64,000 bases of DNA from Atherix ibis (lineage: Eukaryota > Arthropoda > Insecta > Diptera > Athericidae), in assembly GCA_958298945.1 (NCBI GenBank), contig OY282609.1, forward strand, positions 62,840,220 through 62,904,219, written 5' to 3'. The position numbers and the translations under genes were made by a program. This document shows positions 62,884-64,000 of this stretch, in pieces (positions within the stretch are counted from its first letter, which is position 1; every line of letters starts with the position of its first letter). The notes below the pieces were generated by a model that was given only the letters and a program-made list of their open reading frames with translations, did no database searches and was not told the DNA's origin.

Positions 62884-64000
62884 CAGTGACGAGCAAAAGT
62901 GAACAAGTAAATTGTACTTTAAGCAAGATGTTCATATTATAGTCGTTCTGTTATAGATATTAAAAAATTTTTTTTTACGTTTTGTTGGTATTTTATTAAG
63001 CTTGCTTATTTACAACAACAAAATTAATAAAACTACTTATCTGATAGAAATTATATAAAAAAAATAACCAAAATTGCACTTGTTCAAAAGGTACCGTTTA
63101 AGAACAATATTAGTTCTATAGTTAAACAGTTGTGATTCAAACAATGCCTCAGACGGATTATTGGTTATTTATTAAGAGTCTAGCAATTAATAATTTAGTT
63201 GTTACACTCGACTATTAGAGGAATATTGGAGTCGTTGCATTATGAAGAAAATTTCTGAAATAATTAAACAAAAAATTGTTTTTTTGTTGAAAAGCGGAGA
63301 AAGTAGTCGTGAAATTTCTCGAGTTTGCAAAGTGTCGCAAACAACCGTACTAAACGTGAAAAAAACCCAGAAATTAACGGTACCAGCGGTGAAATATGGC
63401 CGAAAAACCCTTTTGACGGACCGAGATGCAAGAGTAATGGAGCGACAATTACGATCCTGCCAGGTGAAGACGCCAAGGGAGGCCTCCATTAATGTTAATA
63501 AACAAGTGAGCGAGTGGACAGCTAGAAGGGCTCTCAAAAGAATTGGAATGGTGGCATGCCAGAAGCTTAAAAAGCCTAGCCTCTCAAAAAAAAATATAAA
63601 GGCAAGATTAACTTGGGCTAGAGCGCCTAAAAATTGGGGTGTCGATGAGTGGAAGAAGGTAATTTGGTCTGATGAAACCAAAATAAATCGAGTTAACTCA
63701 GACGGGAGATCATATTATTGGAAAAAACCCGGCGAATCCCTAAAGCCCTACCAGGTTAAAAACAGTTTAAAACATGGTAGTGGGTGCATTATGACTTGGG
63801 GATGTTTCACATGGTGGAATACGTGTCCACTTGTAAAAATAGAGGGAATAATGAATAAGGAGTATTATTTAAACTTATTAAAATCGAATTTGATTCCCTT
63901 CGTCGAGAAATGTGCGTACAATGAGCAGGATCTCGTATTTCAGCAAGATGGAGATCCATGCACACAGCAAAAATTGTAAAAACTTGGCTCCAAGAACAAA
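62884..64000 (+). mobile_element. Tc1 element, left part (cut by window end)
   Basis: The left end starts CAGTGACGAGCAAAAGTGAA directly after TA (62882-62883), the usual Tc1 start and target. The transposase follows 358 bp inside. Between them the word TGAACAAGT-AATT of the TIR (62900) recurs inverted at 63072-63086, a possible second transposase-binding site. The element continues beyond the window, so its right TIR cannot be seen. Its frame is the longest and cleanest in the window, pointing to a recent insertion. Confidence 0.88.
63242..64000 (+). pseudogene. Tc1 (DD34E-type) transposase, partial, one frameshift
   Basis: From ATG 63242, residues 1-60 form the first helix-turn-helix (GESSREISRVCKVSQTTV), and the second binding domain runs to about residue 115. 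The catalytic domain shows WSDETK (first D, residue 144), GRSYYWKKPGE, GCIMTWGCF (residues 181-189) and FQQDGDP (second D, residue 236). After GDPC the frame hits TAA at 63977-63979. Restoring one missing base near 63961 makes the rest (KIVKTWLQEQ) continue to the window end in the next frame, so a one-base deletion is likely. The final catalytic E lies outside the window. Tc1 transposase binds the TIRs and inserts at TA. Confidence 0.92.

Noticed and set aside
63202..63681. 159-codon minus-strand frame
   Set aside because: It lies antisense to the Tc1 transposase, which has clear catalytic motifs. The minus frame has none.
1..64000. CRISPR arrays, bacterial operons, Shine-Dalgarno sites
   Set aside because: No regularly spaced repeats with unique spacers and no compact gene layout. 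The DNA is eukaryotic in character.
1..64000. tRNA genes
   Set aside because: I looked for B-box-like GGTTCGAATCC words. Partial matches such as GGTTCGAT near 27715 and 43330 lack an A-box and a cloverleaf.

Overview
The window is AT-rich, gene-poor nuclear DNA of an animal, most likely a higher fly (Diptera). It contains no intact host protein-coding gene, no rRNA or tRNA gene and no CRISPR array that I can support. Most of the 64 kb is A/T-rich spacer with microsatellites, short palindromes and long homopolymers, as in a giant intron or intergenic desert. What can be read clearly is a set of decayed Tc1/mariner DNA transposons. The fly assignment is inference. It rests on the mix of mariner lineages (including DD41D, rosa-type elements, a group first described from Ceratitis fruit flies), intron-like recursive splice motifs of the Drosophila kind, and a strongly recurrent ACTCGTA/TACGAGT word.

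Layout. 1-23.3 kb: spacer with a dispersed repeat at the left edge, microsatellites, several G+C-richer islands (about 2.05, 8.1-8.6, 9.6-9.9, 16.0-16.3 and 19.0-19.3 kb) carrying short coding-like frames I cannot identify, and a perfect 21-bp inverted repeat at 14.6 kb. 23.3-26.1 kb: a second copy of the dispersed repeat, interrupted by a 532-bp internally deleted mariner in minus orientation. Next come a perfect 26-bp palindrome and an almost full-length mariner (24760-26034) with clean TIRs and a TA duplication, killed by a frameshift, a catalytic D-to-A change and a late stop. 26-44 kb: spacer with a DD41D relic (about 32.3-32.8 kb), a 20-bp perfect palindrome, a purine-rich minisatellite (35.1-35.6 kb) and a possible third DD41D scrap (42.1 kb). 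44.1-47.5 kb: a Tc1 relic, then a compound mariner locus (a minus-strand 3' fragment abutting a plus-strand transposase core flanked by inverted repeats of about 140 bp). 47.5-62.9 kb: spacer with a better preserved DD41D relic (52.7-53.3 kb), a near-ideal recursive splice (ratchet) motif at 56256/56257, tandem repeats and a palindrome. 62884 to the end: the left part of a recent Tc1 element, cut by the window edge, with one visible frameshift.

None of the transposase frames visible here is intact, so no element looks autonomous. The most interesting host signal is the set of polypyrimidine-CAG|GTAAG junctions on the plus strand. If real, they would place the window inside a very long plus-strand intron removed in steps. 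The most interesting structural signals are the family of perfect short inverted repeats and the head-to-head mariner with long inverted repeats.
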